Shown here: piece by piece, positions 16,344 to 25,163 of the stretch | How positions within the stretch are numbered: the stretch's first letter is position 1 | How the letters are laid out: every line of letters starts with the position of its first letter | Assembly (NCBI GenBank): GCA_947490145.1 | Contig: CANLGD010000018.1 | Coordinates: forward strand, 1-48,094 | Reading direction: 5' to 3' | Length of the DNA: 48,094 nt | DNA from: Flavobacteriia bacterium | GTDB lineage: Bacteria > Bacteroidota > Bacteroidia > Flavobacteriales_D > Crocinitomicaceae | Translations under genes and position numbers: made by a program | The notes under the pieces: model-generated | What the model saw: only the letters and a program-made list of their open reading frames with translations | What the model was told of the DNA's origin: nothing | Databases searched by the model: none

Positions 16344-17576
16344 TCATTTTTTCAACCCTTTCAATGCTTTATCTAAATTTATTCGCTCTCCGTTTTGAAA
16401 AGCGATTACGAAAGCATGTTGAAATCCTTTTTCACGCATTTCATTTTTATATGAACTAGCTCCATTGAAATCATTTTCGAACTTTCCAACCGCATACTTA
16501 AAAAAATTATCTTGCTTGTATTCAAACACTTCCATTCCTTTAAATCGAGATGTTGTTAAAGAAATTTTGGTATCAGAAGTTTCAATTTGAACCATAAAAT
16601 AAATAGTTCCAGAATTTTTAACTTTGTCAATTTCTTTATTATCTAAAGTCACTGTTTCCAGGGTTTTGTCTTTAACAACTATATCTTTTTTCACTTCTGT
16701 TTCCTTTTCAGTACTTCCTTCTATTTGATTTTTATATTTCTTAAAAGCATCAAACATAGAACCAGCCATTTTATCCTGATTTTCCTTGCTTGCCAAGAAT
16801 TTTTCCTCTTCAACATTTGTCAAAAAACCTGTCTCAATCAAAACTCCTGGCATTGTTGTTTGCCATAAAACTAAAAATCCCGCTTGTTTCACACCGCGAT
16901 CGTAACGACCAATTTTTTTGAATTCTTTTTGCAGCAATGAAGCAAATAAAATGGATTGATCTAAAAAAGTTGCCATTTGTAGCTGTCTGATAATCATTGC
17001 ATCAGCCGTCATATCTTCTAATTTATATTTTTCACCTTTATCGTCCTCAAGTAAAATAGTGCTATTTTCTCTGTCCGCTACTTTTTGTTGGGCGGCAGTC
17101 TTGTGTAAACCTAAAGCGTATGTTTCTGAACCAAAAGCACTTGCGGAAGCAGAATTTGCATGAATACATATAAAAAGGTCCGCTTTATTCTTATTTGCAT
17201 ACGAAGCTCTATCTTCTAATTCTACAAAAACATCTTTATCTCTTGTGTAAATTACGTTAATGTTTGGATAAGTTTCCTTTATTTTTGCCCCTAATTTTAA
17301 AGCAATATTTAAACAAACAGTTTTCTCATTAGAAGAACCCCCATGACAACCAGGATCTTTTCCTCCATGCCCAGCATCAATGCATACTGTTTTTATTTTT
17401 TGTAAATCTAAGTTGGAATTTTGAGAATAAATAGTAGAATTGTAAAATGAAAATCCAAAACAAAAAAGAACAATACCAAAAAATTTGGCACAAAAAATGC
17501 AGAAAGCTTTTGAAAATATTTTCTTTTTTATAAAAAACAAGTCGTTAATTTTATAGTTTTGTACTCGAAAAGTCAT
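16344..17576 (-). CDS. N-acetylmuramoyl-L-alanine amidase (AmiC-type, Amidase_3)
   Basis: The enzyme cleaves the bond between MurNAc and L-Ala in peptidoglycan and helps daughter-cell separation. Catalytic zinc motifs are visible: VCIDAGHGGKDPG (first His), an E in SSNEKTVCLNIALKL, FICIHANSAS (second His) and VLIETGFLTN (catalytic Glu). A hydrophobic segment at ~35-50 is the signal/anchor; residues ~270-410 are an extra C-terminal domain with a SPOR-like pattern (YFMVQIETS). The start is the only ATG before the signal. A TATTTTTG element lies about 19 bp upstream on the minus strand. The gene is divergent from lptD. Confidence 0.88.
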   Translation of the reverse strand: MTFRVQNYKINDLFFIKKKIFSKAFCIFCAKFFGIVLFCFGFSFYNSTIYSQNSNLDLQKIKTVCIDAGHGGKDPGCHGGSSNEKTVCLNIALKLGAKIKETYPNINVIYTRDKDVFVELEDRASYANKNKADLFICIHANSASASAFGSETYALGLHKTAAQQKVADRENSTILLEDDKGEKYKLEDMTADAMIIRQLQMATFLDQSILFASLLQKEFKKIGRYDRGVKQAGFLVLWQTTMPGVLIETGFLTNVEEEKFLASKENQDKMAGSMFDAFKKYKNQIEGSTEKETEVKKDIVVKDKTLETVTLDNKEIDKVKNSGTIYFMVQIETSDTKISLTTSRFKGMEVFEYKQDNFFKYAVGKFENDFNGASSYKNEMREKGFQHAFVIAFQNGERINLDKALKGLKK

Positions 17577-17613
17577 TGTATAATCAATTATTTAACAAAA
17601 ATATAGTTAAAAT

Positions 17614-20163
17614 TTGTTCAAAAAACGTTCCATAAATCTATTTATCTTCTATTCATTGTTAATAATGTGTGGAAGTGGATTTTGTTACAGTCAAGATTCA
17701 ATTCAAATCGAACAAAAAAAAGATACAATTTATACCATTGACAACTCAATTGAAAATATAATAAAAGCGAGTTCAAAGGATTCTATTCGACACGATTATA
17801 AAGCGAAAAAATTACACTTATATGGAGAAGCAGTAATTTTTTATGAAGAAATTATCTTAAGTGCTGATTATATTTTAGTTGATTTCAATAAAAATGAAGT
17901 TTTTGCTTCTTACACCTTAGATAATGATAGTAATCGCGTTGGTTTACCCAAATTTACTGACGGAAACAACGAAATTATTGCTTCTAAAATCCGCTATAAT
18001 TTTGATTCCAAAAAAGGATTTATTCAAGAAGTAAAATTAAAGCAAGATGAGAATTATTTATACATGGAAGTTGCTAAACGTCAGGCTAATGAAGAAATTC
18101 ACTTCAAAAAAGGACGTTTTACTACCTGTGATTTGGAAGAGCCTCATTTTCACTTTCAATTATCAAAAGCAATTTTAATTCCTGAAAAAAGAATCGTTTC
18201 TGGACCAATGAATTTATGGGTAAAAGGTGTTCCTACACCACTCGGTTTGCCTTTTATTTTTATTCCTCAAAAAAAACCTGAACAAAAAACCTACGGATTT
18301 ATTTTCCCGCAATACACCATTCAATCTCCTTACGGAATGGGAATTCAAAACTTGGGTTATTTCGTGCCAGTAAATGATAGTTTACAAACAACTTTTTATG
18401 CAAACCTTTATTCCAGAGGAAGTTGGGGCTTAAGTAATCAAACTTCTTATAAGGTTAAATATAAATTTGATGGAAGTTTTAACCTTGGTTTTCAACGTTT
18501 AAAAAACGGTTTTCCCGACACAAATAAAATCAATAAATTGAATATTGTTTGGACACATCGACAAGATGCAAAAGCAAATCCTTTGTGGAATTTTTCTTCC
18601 AACGTGAATTTTATTTCTGATAATTCGACGAAAACAAATTTAGATCCTTTAAACCCTGATTATTTTAAAAATAGCATCAACTCAGACGTAAATATTAACC
18701 GCCTCTTTCCAGGGAAACCAATTACCACTGGAATGAAATTATCCGTAAGACAAAATTCAAACATCAATAATTTTGCCATTACAAGCCCAATTTTCAATTT
18801 AAATGTCACCCGATTTTCTCCCTTTGCTTTGTTTAAAAGAGATAAAGTTGCATCAAAAAAATGGTACGAACAAATAGTGATGACCTACAATTTTGAAGCG
18901 CAAAACAGGGCTTCTTTTCACGACTCATTAGTTGGACAAAAGAGATATGATTTGGTAAAACAAAGTTTTATGAACGGAATAAATCAATCTTCCACGATGC
19001 AATCAACTTTGAGTATTTTTAAAAATACCTTGAAATTAACTCCTTCAGTTACTTACAATAATAAATTCAATTTCCAGCAAATCAGTAAATCATATGATAC
19101 GATTTTAAACGCTACTCGAACTGATACAATTCGCAAATATGGAATGTCGCAAACCATTTCATTTTCTGCCTCTCTGACGACTGTTCTGTATAATTATTAT
19201 CGTTTTGTTGGGAAAAACAAACCTTTGATACGACACATAATCACCCCAAATGTCTCTTTCCGTTACAATCCAAATTTGAATAAGTTAATTTCTGATTCTG
19301 TCGGAGTCAATAAAAGTTTAGTAAGATATTCGCCATATGAAAGAAGTATTTACCCAGAATCAGCATCAAATTCAAGTGCTTTTTTGTCTTTTGGATTTAA
19401 CAATACATTTGAGTTGAAACACAAATCTAAAAAAGATACAGTAACTGGTTTCACAAAAACTAGGGTAATTGATGCACTTTCTTTTACTGGAACGTATGAT
19501 TTCATGAAAGATTCAATGCGATTTAGCAGAATTAATGCAAATTTAAGAATTAATCCTCTTGATTTTTTAAATATTGTGGCTTCAACAAGTTTAAGTCCCT
19601 ATAATTGGATAGACTCAACCAATATAGAAACCAAAGAATTTGCTTTAAATGAACGAGGACAATTATTTAGAATTTATTCTGCTTCTGTAAATACAAGTTT
19701 GATTTTAACAACACCAAAAAGCAGAAAAAAAATCAAAGAAAACTCGATTAATATTGTTGATAATTGGAACTCAGATTTTCAATATTACTCCCTGCATCCT
19801 GAATTTTTAGTCGATTTTGAAATTCCTTGGAGAATAACTTTGAGTCATGTATTTGATATAAATCGATCAAGCATGCCGATTTTAATGAAAAGACAATTTA
19901 ATCAAAATCAAACTATCACTTTTAATTCCGATTTCACTTTCACTAAACGTTGGAAAATAATTTCTGATGTTTATTTTGATTTAAAAAACAAGGAAGTTAC
20001 CAATTCTAGAATCACCTTAACGAGAGATTTACATTGCTGGAACTTATCTTTCTTTTGGATTCCTATTGGTGGAAATCAAAGTTTCATGTTTCGATTAAAT
20101 TCAAATTCAAATCTTTTTAAAGATGCAAAAATTGAGCTAAAAAAACCACCAACTTTCTTTTAA
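17614..20163 (+). CDS. lptD: LPS-assembly outer-membrane protein LptD-like
   Basis: The 849-residue protein starts (TTG codon; no ATG gives a full signal peptide) with MFKKRSINLFIFYSLLIMCG, a signal sequence cleaved near CYSQ. Residues ~60-210 form a beta-jellyroll (OstA/LptA-like) with YNFDSKKGFIQEVKLKQ and FKKGRFTTCDLEEPHFHF. The rest is a large barrel typical of Bacteroidota LptD. It inserts LPS or LOS into the outer leaflet. The upstream in-frame stop at 17608-17610 fixes the earliest start. It diverges from the amidase gene, an arrangement common in the phylum. The E. coli-type disulfide cysteines are not evident. Confidence 0.85.
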   Translation: MFKKRSINLFIFYSLLIMCGSGFCYSQDSIQIEQKKDTIYTIDNSIENIIKASSKDSIRHDYKAKKLHLYGEAVIFYEEIILSADYILVDFNKNEVFASYTLDNDSNRVGLPKFTDGNNEIIASKIRYNFDSKKGFIQEVKLKQDENYLYMEVAKRQANEEIHFKKGRFTTCDLEEPHFHFQLSKAILIPEKRIVSGPMNLWVKGVPTPLGLPFIFIPQKKPEQKTYGFIFPQYTIQSPYGMGIQNLGYFVPVNDSLQTTFYANLYSRGSWGLSNQTSYKVKYKFDGSFNLGFQRLKNGFPDTNKINKLNIVWTHRQDAKANPLWNFSSNVNFISDNSTKTNLDPLNPDYFKNSINSDVNINRLFPGKPITTGMKLSVRQNSNINNFAITSPIFNLNVTRFSPFALFKRDKVASKKWYEQIVMTYNFEAQNRASFHDSLVGQKRYDLVKQSFMNGINQSSTMQSTLSIFKNTLKLTPSVTYNNKFNFQQISKSYDTILNATRTDTIRKYGMSQTISFSASLTTVLYNYYRFVGKNKPLIRHIITPNVSFRYNPNLNKLISDSVGVNKSLVRYSPYERSIYPESASNSSAFLSFGFNNTFELKHKSKKDTVTGFTKTRVIDALSFTGTYDFMKDSMRFSRINANLRINPLDFLNIVASTSLSPYNWIDSTNIETKEFALNERGQLFRIYSASVNTSLILTTPKSRKKIKENSINIVDNWNSDFQYYSLHPEFLVDFEIPWRITLSHVFDINRSSMPILMKRQFNQNQTITFNSDFTFTKRWKIISDVYFDLKNKEVTNSRITLTRDLHCWNLSFFWIPIGGNQSFMFRLNSNSNLFKDAKIELKKPPTFF

Positions 20164-20370
20164 ACACTTAAAATAGAAAATCATACCTATCAGTTAAAGT
20201 TTTATAAATATTAGACAAAAATCTATAAATATTCATTTAAAAAAATCGGCATAAAAAAGAAAGTGTTAATTATACATTTTAATTAAATAGTATTTTCTTT
20301 ATCTGAAAATTTTCAACCTAAGTCCATATAACAAGCTAGTTGCAGTGCTATTGAATTGATAACATTAGCA

Positions 20371-20427
20371 GATTATCAATTTAGATTGACTTCCCAGCTG
20401 CTCTGCGATCAGAATATAATTTTTAAT
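20371..20427 (+). repeat. 57-bp dispersed intergenic repeat, copy 1
   Basis: This segment matches 25888-25944. The first 23 bases (GATTATCAATTTAGATTGAC, then TTC) differ at one position, and the last ~15 (AATATAATTTTTAAT) are identical. The 17-19 bases between them differ but contain the same words (CAGCTG, CTCTGC) in a different order. It lies in the 277-bp gap after lptD, directly before the 66-codon ORF. Confidence 0.65.
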
Positions 20428-20440
20428 TGTAAAAAAATAA

Positions 20441-20641
20441 ATGTTTTTAGAAGTAGACAATTTGATTAACCCTAAAATTTCTGTTTTCATTGGGATAGGT
20501 GAAATCATAGATGGTAAGCAAACCGCAGTTGGTGGTAAACTCAATTATAATTTCAGTGAAGTTCAAAATGGGGAATACTTTTTAACAATTGAAAAAAATA
20601 AAAATAAAAAAACAGTGCTTGCTGGCTTTGTTCATGATTAA
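20441..20641 (+). CDS. Small hypothetical protein (66 residues)
   Basis: An ATG-started frame encodes a 66-residue soluble protein (MFLEVDNLINPKISVFIGIG, then IIDGKQTAVGGKLNYN) with a predicted beta-rich fold and a Lys/Asn-rich C-terminal part. No family recognised. Support for it being real is the perfect 10-bp hairpin starting 24 bp after its stop and the gap in other annotation on both sides. It lies just downstream of a dispersed repeat copy. It could also be a fragment of a decayed larger gene. Confidence 0.45.
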   Translation: MFLEVDNLINPKISVFIGIGEIIDGKQTAVGGKLNYNFSEVQNGEYFLTIEKNKNKKTVLAGFVHD

Positions 20642-20664
20642 TTTAAAGTATAAAAACATTTTGA

Positions 20665-20694
20665 AAAGCAGTTTGAGGAAATTTAAACTGCTTT
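20665..20694 (+). terminator. Hairpin terminator after the 66-codon ORF
   Basis: AAAGCAGTTT (20665-20674) and AAACTGCTTT (20685-20694) form a perfect 10-bp stem with a 10-base loop, followed by AATGTTTATTT. This fits a Rho-independent type terminator with a weak U-tract. Confidence 0.6.
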
Positions 20695-20723
20695 AATGTT
20701 TATTTCTGTTACAATTATTTTAT

Positions 20724-20731
20724 TACCTTTG
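20724..20731 (+). promoter_or_regulatory. Candidate -7 promoter element of the CDF transporter gene
   Basis: TACCTTTG matches TAnnTTTG and ends 5 bases before the ATG at 20737. It supports that ATG over the TTG at 20734. Confidence 0.5.
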
Positions 20732-20736
20732 GTTTG

Positions 20737-21732
20737 ATGAAAAATTCTAATTCAACAGAAAAATTAAATTTAAGCTTTCAAAAAATTATCGTCACTTTTG
20801 GAATTTTACTTTTTCTTATCAAAATTTTCGCCTGGTATTTAACGAAATCTGTTGCAATTTACTCAGATGCCTTAGAAAGTATTGTGAATATAATCGGTTC
20901 CTTTTTAGGCTTGTATAGTCTCTATTTAGTTACTAAACCAAAAGATTATAATCATCCGAATGGTCATGGAAAAGTAGAATTTCTAACCTCGGGAATTGAA
21001 GGGATTTTAATTGCAATTGCTGGAATTATTATTTTAATTGAGGCAATTCAGAATTTATTTCAAAAAACTGCCTTAGAAAAAGTTGATTTCGGGATTTATT
21101 TGGTTGCTTTTACAGCTATTGTAAATTTTATTTTAGGGTATTATGCTTTAAAAAAAGGGGAAAAAACACACTCCTTAGTTTTAAAATCCACAGGTAAACA
21201 CCTTCTTACTGATACTTATTCAACACTTGGAATCATTTTAGGGTTAATTTTAATGTATTTCACGCAAATTTTTTGGATTGATAGTGGGATTGCAATGATT
21301 TTTTCTTTCATTATTTTATTTACGGGATACAAAATAATTCGTGATTCAGTTAGTGGAATAATGGATGAAGCAGATGAAAAAATCATCGAAGAATTTATTT
21401 TTTTTATAAAAGACAATCGAATTTCAATGTGGATAGATTTACATAATTTGAGAATTATTAAATATGGTTCAAAACTTCACATGGATTTGCACTTGACACT
21501 TCCTTATTATCTAACGGTTTTAGAAGCTCATGACGAGATGGAAAAATTAGAAAAACTAATTAATTTGCATTTTTCAGATCGAGTAGAATTGTTTGTACAC
21601 ATTGATCCTTGTCAAAAATTTTCATGCGAAATTTGTTCAATTCAGGATTGCGAAGTCAGAAATCATATACAAATAAAAAAACTTGTATGGAATTTTGAAA
21701 ACATTTCTTCAAATTTAAAACATCGAATCTAA
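20737..21732 (+). CDS. Cation diffusion facilitator (CDF) family metal transporter
   Basis: About six transmembrane helices fill residues 1-210, followed by a cytoplasmic ferredoxin-like domain. The metal site motifs are SDALES in helix 2 and HLLTD in helix 5; YNHPNGHGK follows helix 2. CDF proteins export Zn2+, Fe2+ or Mn2+ in exchange for protons. The C-terminal end has an extra Cys-rich segment (DPCQKFSCEICSIQDCEVR) that may sense or bind metal. The frame is open from a TTG at 20734, but the ATG at 20737 is the likely start. Specificity cannot be assigned: His/Asp in the site leaves Zn likely. Confidence 0.9.
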   Translation: MKNSNSTEKLNLSFQKIIVTFGILLFLIKIFAWYLTKSVAIYSDALESIVNIIGSFLGLYSLYLVTKPKDYNHPNGHGKVEFLTSGIEGILIAIAGIIILIEAIQNLFQKTALEKVDFGIYLVAFTAIVNFILGYYALKKGEKTHSLVLKSTGKHLLTDTYSTLGIILGLILMYFTQIFWIDSGIAMIFSFIILFTGYKIIRDSVSGIMDEADEKIIEEFIFFIKDNRISMWIDLHNLRIIKYGSKLHMDLHLTLPYYLTVLEAHDEMEKLEKLINLHFSDRVELFVHIDPCQKFSCEICSIQDCEVRNHIQIKKLVWNFENISSNLKHRI

Positions 21733-21818
21733 ACTTAAATAATAATTTTTGGTAGTGTCTCATAAGGTATTTAGAACTAAAAATTTTTTAAACAAAAAAA
21801 TGGTCAAGTAGCTTTTAT

Positions 21819-22193
21819 TCAGGCGCAAACAATCCGCTGTATATTTTATCACATAATGAATTAATAAAAAATAAAGCTGTTAAATTTCCTGCTGGGGCTC
21901 ATGCGAATGAGAAAACAAATAACTTTTGAACCAAGTAAATTTAAACTAAATTTGGAGATACAATTTATTTGTTTTCTGATAGTTTTGCTGACCAATTTGG
22001 TTGATAAAACAGTGAAAAATACAAATACAAACAATTTAAGAAAAGTTTGATTCAAGATAAAGATTTACCAAGTGAAAAAAAAATGATATTTCTAATAAAA
22101 AATTACAGAGAATGTTGAGGGAAATTGGAGTCAACGGATGATATTTTAATATTTGGAATAAAAATTAAAAATTACCATAAAAAACATTTATAA
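21819..22193 (+). pseudogene. Decayed C-terminal remnant of a SpoIIE/PP2C-type phosphatase gene
   Basis: Pieces of a SpoIIE-type phosphatase domain are readable in shifting frames: SGANNPLYILSHNELIKNKA (21819 on), then GDTIYLFSDSFADQFG (about 21953-22000), then YKYKQFKKSLIQDKDLP and, past a TGA where W is expected, GKLESTDDILIFGIKIKN to the stop at 22193. Between them are several stops and frameshifts. In intact homologues the order is F-S-G-A-N-N-P, G-D-T-x-Y-L-F-[ST]-D-G-x-A-D-Q-F-G-G, W-x-G-x-x-x-Q-x-D-D-[IV]-x-x-x-G. The 5' part of the gene is not recognisable, so this is a truncated dead gene. Confidence 0.75.
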
Positions 22194-22234
22194 ACCATTC
22201 ATCTAAAAAAAAAATCAAGAATAAAATCTTTGAG

Positions 22235-22242
22235 TATATTTG
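22235..22242 (+). promoter_or_regulatory. Candidate -7 promoter element of the DUF6702-M1 operon
   Basis: TATATTTG matches TAnnTTTG and lies 25 bases before the ATG at 22268. Confidence 0.5.
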
Positions 22243-22267
22243 TTTTACTAAAACTTATGTAAAATTA

Positions 22268-22768
22268 ATGAAGTTATTATTTTTCGTTTTATTTTTTGTC
22301 TGTTACTCCAAAACTTTTGCACACAGCTATTTTTTCGCTTTTGCCGAAGTTGAATACAATGTCATGCAAGAAAAACTAGAAGGAACCTTAATTTTTACAA
22401 GACATGATTTAGAAGAGGCTTTAATAAAAAAAGGAATAATTTCTTCCACATTTGAGAAACTACAGCACGATTCTTTATCAATTTCAGCAATTGGAAATAC
22501 CCTTTTTAATGATTTTAAATTTTTCTCAAACCAAATTCCAATTAAATTATCAGCCTTAGATTTCTCGCTCACAAAAAATGGATTAATTGAAATTTATTTT
22601 AAAAGTGAAAAAGTTAAATTGAGTCAAAATTTTGAGTTACAGTTTAACTCTCTGATGGATATTTATCCAAAACAGCAAAATAAAATCACATTTATTCAAA
22701 ACAGTGAAAAGCGTACATATGTTTTTATGAATAATGAAAGTAGAAGAAAAATAACTATTTCAAACTAA
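22268..22768 (+). CDS. DUF6702-type periplasmic protein
   Basis: A signal peptide (about residues 1-18, FFVLFFVCYSKTFA) is followed by HSYFFAFAEVEYN. The 166-residue length, the His at the mature N-terminus and location 2 bp before an M1 metallopeptidase gene fit the DUF6702 family of Bacteroidota. Function unknown; a role as accessory or chaperone of the peptidase is only suggested by the tight coupling. Strand and spacing make a two-gene operon with the promoter at 22235. Confidence 0.72.
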   Translation: MKLLFFVLFFVCYSKTFAHSYFFAFAEVEYNVMQEKLEGTLIFTRHDLEEALIKKGIISSTFEKLQHDSLSISAIGNTLFNDFKFFSNQIPIKLSALDFSLTKNGLIEIYFKSEKVKLSQNFELQFNSLMDIYPKQQNKITFIQNSEKRTYVFMNNESRRKITISN

Positions 22769-22770
22769 AT

Positions 22771-25083
22771 ATGAAGAATTTAAAAACACTTATAACATCC
22801 ATTTTCTCCACTTTATTATTCTGTTCGCAAATTTCTGCTCAGAGTAAATTTGCGCAGTTGGATTTTGAAATACCAACCCCAAACGAGTTTAGAAATGCCT
22901 CTGGTGGACCAGGTCATAATTATTATCAGCAAAAAGCAGATTATAAAATTTCTTTAGTTTTGGATGATGCCAAACAAATCATTTCAGGTGAAGAAACGAT
23001 AACTTATACCAATAATTCCCCAGATAATTTAGAATTTTTGTGGTTGCAATTAGATCAAAATATTTATGCTGAAAACTCTGATTCAAAGCTAATTGAAGTA
23101 GAAAAAATGGAAGATTTTCGGAGTATTTCAGATATCAACAGAGAATTTTTTAAATATGATGGAGGTTTTAAAGTTGAATCTGTTAAATCTACAAGCAATC
23201 AAAATTTAAAATATTTCATCAACAAAACTATGATGCGCATTGATTTGGAAAAATCTTTAGGAGCAAAACAATCCATTTCTTTTAAAGTAAAATGGTGGTA
23301 TAACATCAATGATAGATCAAAAGTTGGAGGTCGATCAGGTTTAGAATATTTCAAAGAAGAAAATAATTACATCTATACAATTGCACAGTTTTTTCCAAGA
23401 ATGTGTGTTTATAACGATGTCGAAGGATGGCAAAACAAACAATTTTTAGGTTCTGGTGAATTTACACTTCCTTTTGGAGATTACGAAGTAAACATTACTG
23501 TTCCAGCGGACCATGTCGTTGGTGCAACAGGTGAATTACAAAATGCTGTTGATATTCTGAGTTCAGAACAAAAAAGTAGGTTAAAATCTGCAGCAACTGC
23601 GACTTCTCCCGTTTTAATTGTAACCCAAAAAGAAGCGGAAGAAAATGAAAAAGAAGGAACTTCCAAAACGAAAACTTGGAAATTTAAAGCAATAAATGTG
23701 CGTGATTTTGCTTTTGCTTCTTCACGAAAATTTATGTGGGACGCACAAGGAGTAAAAATTGGCGACAAAAACATCCTTGCAATGTCCTATTATCCAAAAG
23801 AAGGAAATCCACTTTGGGAAAAATACTCGACAAAATTAGTCGTGCATACTTTAAAAACTTATTCCAAATACACTACAAATTATACCTATCCAGTAGCTAT
23901 TTCTGTTCACACAGATCGAATCGGAATGGAATACCCAATGATTTGTTTTAACGGAGGAAGACCAGAAAAAGATGGAACCTACTCTGAAGACACTAAATAT
24001 GGAATGTGGGGAGTGATTATTCACGAAGTGGGACACAATTTTTTTCCAATGATTATAAATTCTGACGAAAGACAATGGTCATGGATGGACGAAGGTTTGA
24101 ATACTTTTGTGCAATATTTGACAGAACAAGAATGGGAACGTGGATATCCATCTAGAAGAGGTCCAGCTCCTTACATTGCCGATTATATGCGTGGAGACAA
24201 GAAATTCATTTCTCCAATTATGACAAACTCTGAATCCATTTTTCAATTTGGAAACAATGCTTATGGAAAACCAGCAACCGCATTAAATATTTTACGTGAA
24301 ACGATTATGGGAAGAGAATTATTCGATTATTCCTTCAAAATGTATTGCGAACGATGGAAATTTAAACACCCAACTCCAGCGGATTTTTTCAGAACGATGG
24401 AAGATGCTTCTGCTGTTGACTTAGATTGGTTTTGGAGAGGTTGGTTTTTCTCAACCGATTTCGTCGATATTTCTCTTGATGAAGTAAATCATTTTCAGTT
24501 AAACACGGCAAATCCTGACACGGAAAAAGAAATAAAACGACTTGAAAAAGAAAACAAAACTTTATTTATTGGAGAAATTCGCAATAAGACGTCTATACAA
24601 GCAACAATTAATGAAAAAGATACAACAATTGATGATTTCTACGCAAAAAGAAATGTCTTTAAATCTGATACCTTAGATAAACTTTTTTATACAGAAAACA
24701 AGAAAAAAATGTCTGCCGAAGAATTGGCTTTGTTGAATGCTAACAAACAATTTTATGAATTGAAATTCACTAATAAAGGCGGTTTGGTTTCTCCAATTAT
24801 CATTCAAGCAAATTTTGAAGACGGAACAAGTCAAGTAACCTATATTCCTGCAGAAATTTGGAGAAAAGAAGAATTTAAAGTTTCAAAAGTAATGATTTAC
24901 GACAATAAAGTAACTTCATTTCAAATCGACCCATTTTTAGAAACAGCTGATACAGATGTCGATAACAATGCTTGGCCACAAAAAAATGAACCAACACGCT
25001 TTGAATTATTTCAACAACAAAGAGAAAAAGAAAATCCAATGCAAAGAGCAAAACGTGCCGAAGAATTGATGAAGGGCAAGTAA
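22771..25083 (+). CDS. M1-family metallopeptidase (gluzincin aminopeptidase)
   Basis: A signal peptide (residues 1-23, ending QISAQ) precedes an N-terminal beta-saddle domain and a thermolysin-like catalytic domain. The zinc motif HEVGH is at 418-422 with E441 as third ligand (18 residues later, WMDEGLN), and RIGMEYP (383-389) corresponds to the GxMEN exopeptidase loop. It probably trims peptides in the periplasm. The C-terminal half (~560-770) is charged and Lys/Glu rich. Translation is tightly coupled to the DUF6702 gene (2-bp gap). Confidence 0.9.
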   Translation: MKNLKTLITSIFSTLLFCSQISAQSKFAQLDFEIPTPNEFRNASGGPGHNYYQQKADYKISLVLDDAKQIISGEETITYTNNSPDNLEFLWLQLDQNIYAENSDSKLIEVEKMEDFRSISDINREFFKYDGGFKVESVKSTSNQNLKYFINKTMMRIDLEKSLGAKQSISFKVKWWYNINDRSKVGGRSGLEYFKEENNYIYTIAQFFPRMCVYNDVEGWQNKQFLGSGEFTLPFGDYEVNITVPADHVVGATGELQNAVDILSSEQKSRLKSAATATSPVLIVTQKEAEENEKEGTSKTKTWKFKAINVRDFAFASSRKFMWDAQGVKIGDKNILAMSYYPKEGNPLWEKYSTKLVVHTLKTYSKYTTNYTYPVAISVHTDRIGMEYPMICFNGGRPEKDGTYSEDTKYGMWGVIIHEVGHNFFPMIINSDERQWSWMDEGLNTFVQYLTEQEWERGYPSRRGPAPYIADYMRGDKKFISPIMTNSESIFQFGNNAYGKPATALNILRETIMGRELFDYSFKMYCERWKFKHPTPADFFRTMEDASAVDLDWFWRGWFFSTDFVDISLDEVNHFQLNTANPDTEKEIKRLEKENKTLFIGEIRNKTSIQATINEKDTTIDDFYAKRNVFKSDTLDKLFYTENKKKMSAEELALLNANKQFYELKFTNKGGLVSPIIIQANFEDGTSQVTYIPAEIWRKEEFKVSKVMIYDNKVTSFQIDPFLETADTDVDNNAWPQKNEPTRFELFQQQREKENPMQRAKRAEELMKGK

Positions 25084-25132
25084 AACGGCTTTTAAAATTA
25101 TTAAAAAAAACCTTTTGTTTTTTTTTCTGTTA

Positions 25133-25140
25133 TACTTTTG
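25133..25140 (+). promoter_or_regulatory. Candidate -7 promoter element of the DUF2071 gene
   Basis: TACTTTTG matches TAnnTTTG; it lies 23 bases before the ATG at 25164. Confidence 0.45.
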
Positions 25141-25163
25141 TTTTGCAAATAAAAAGCCTGAAA

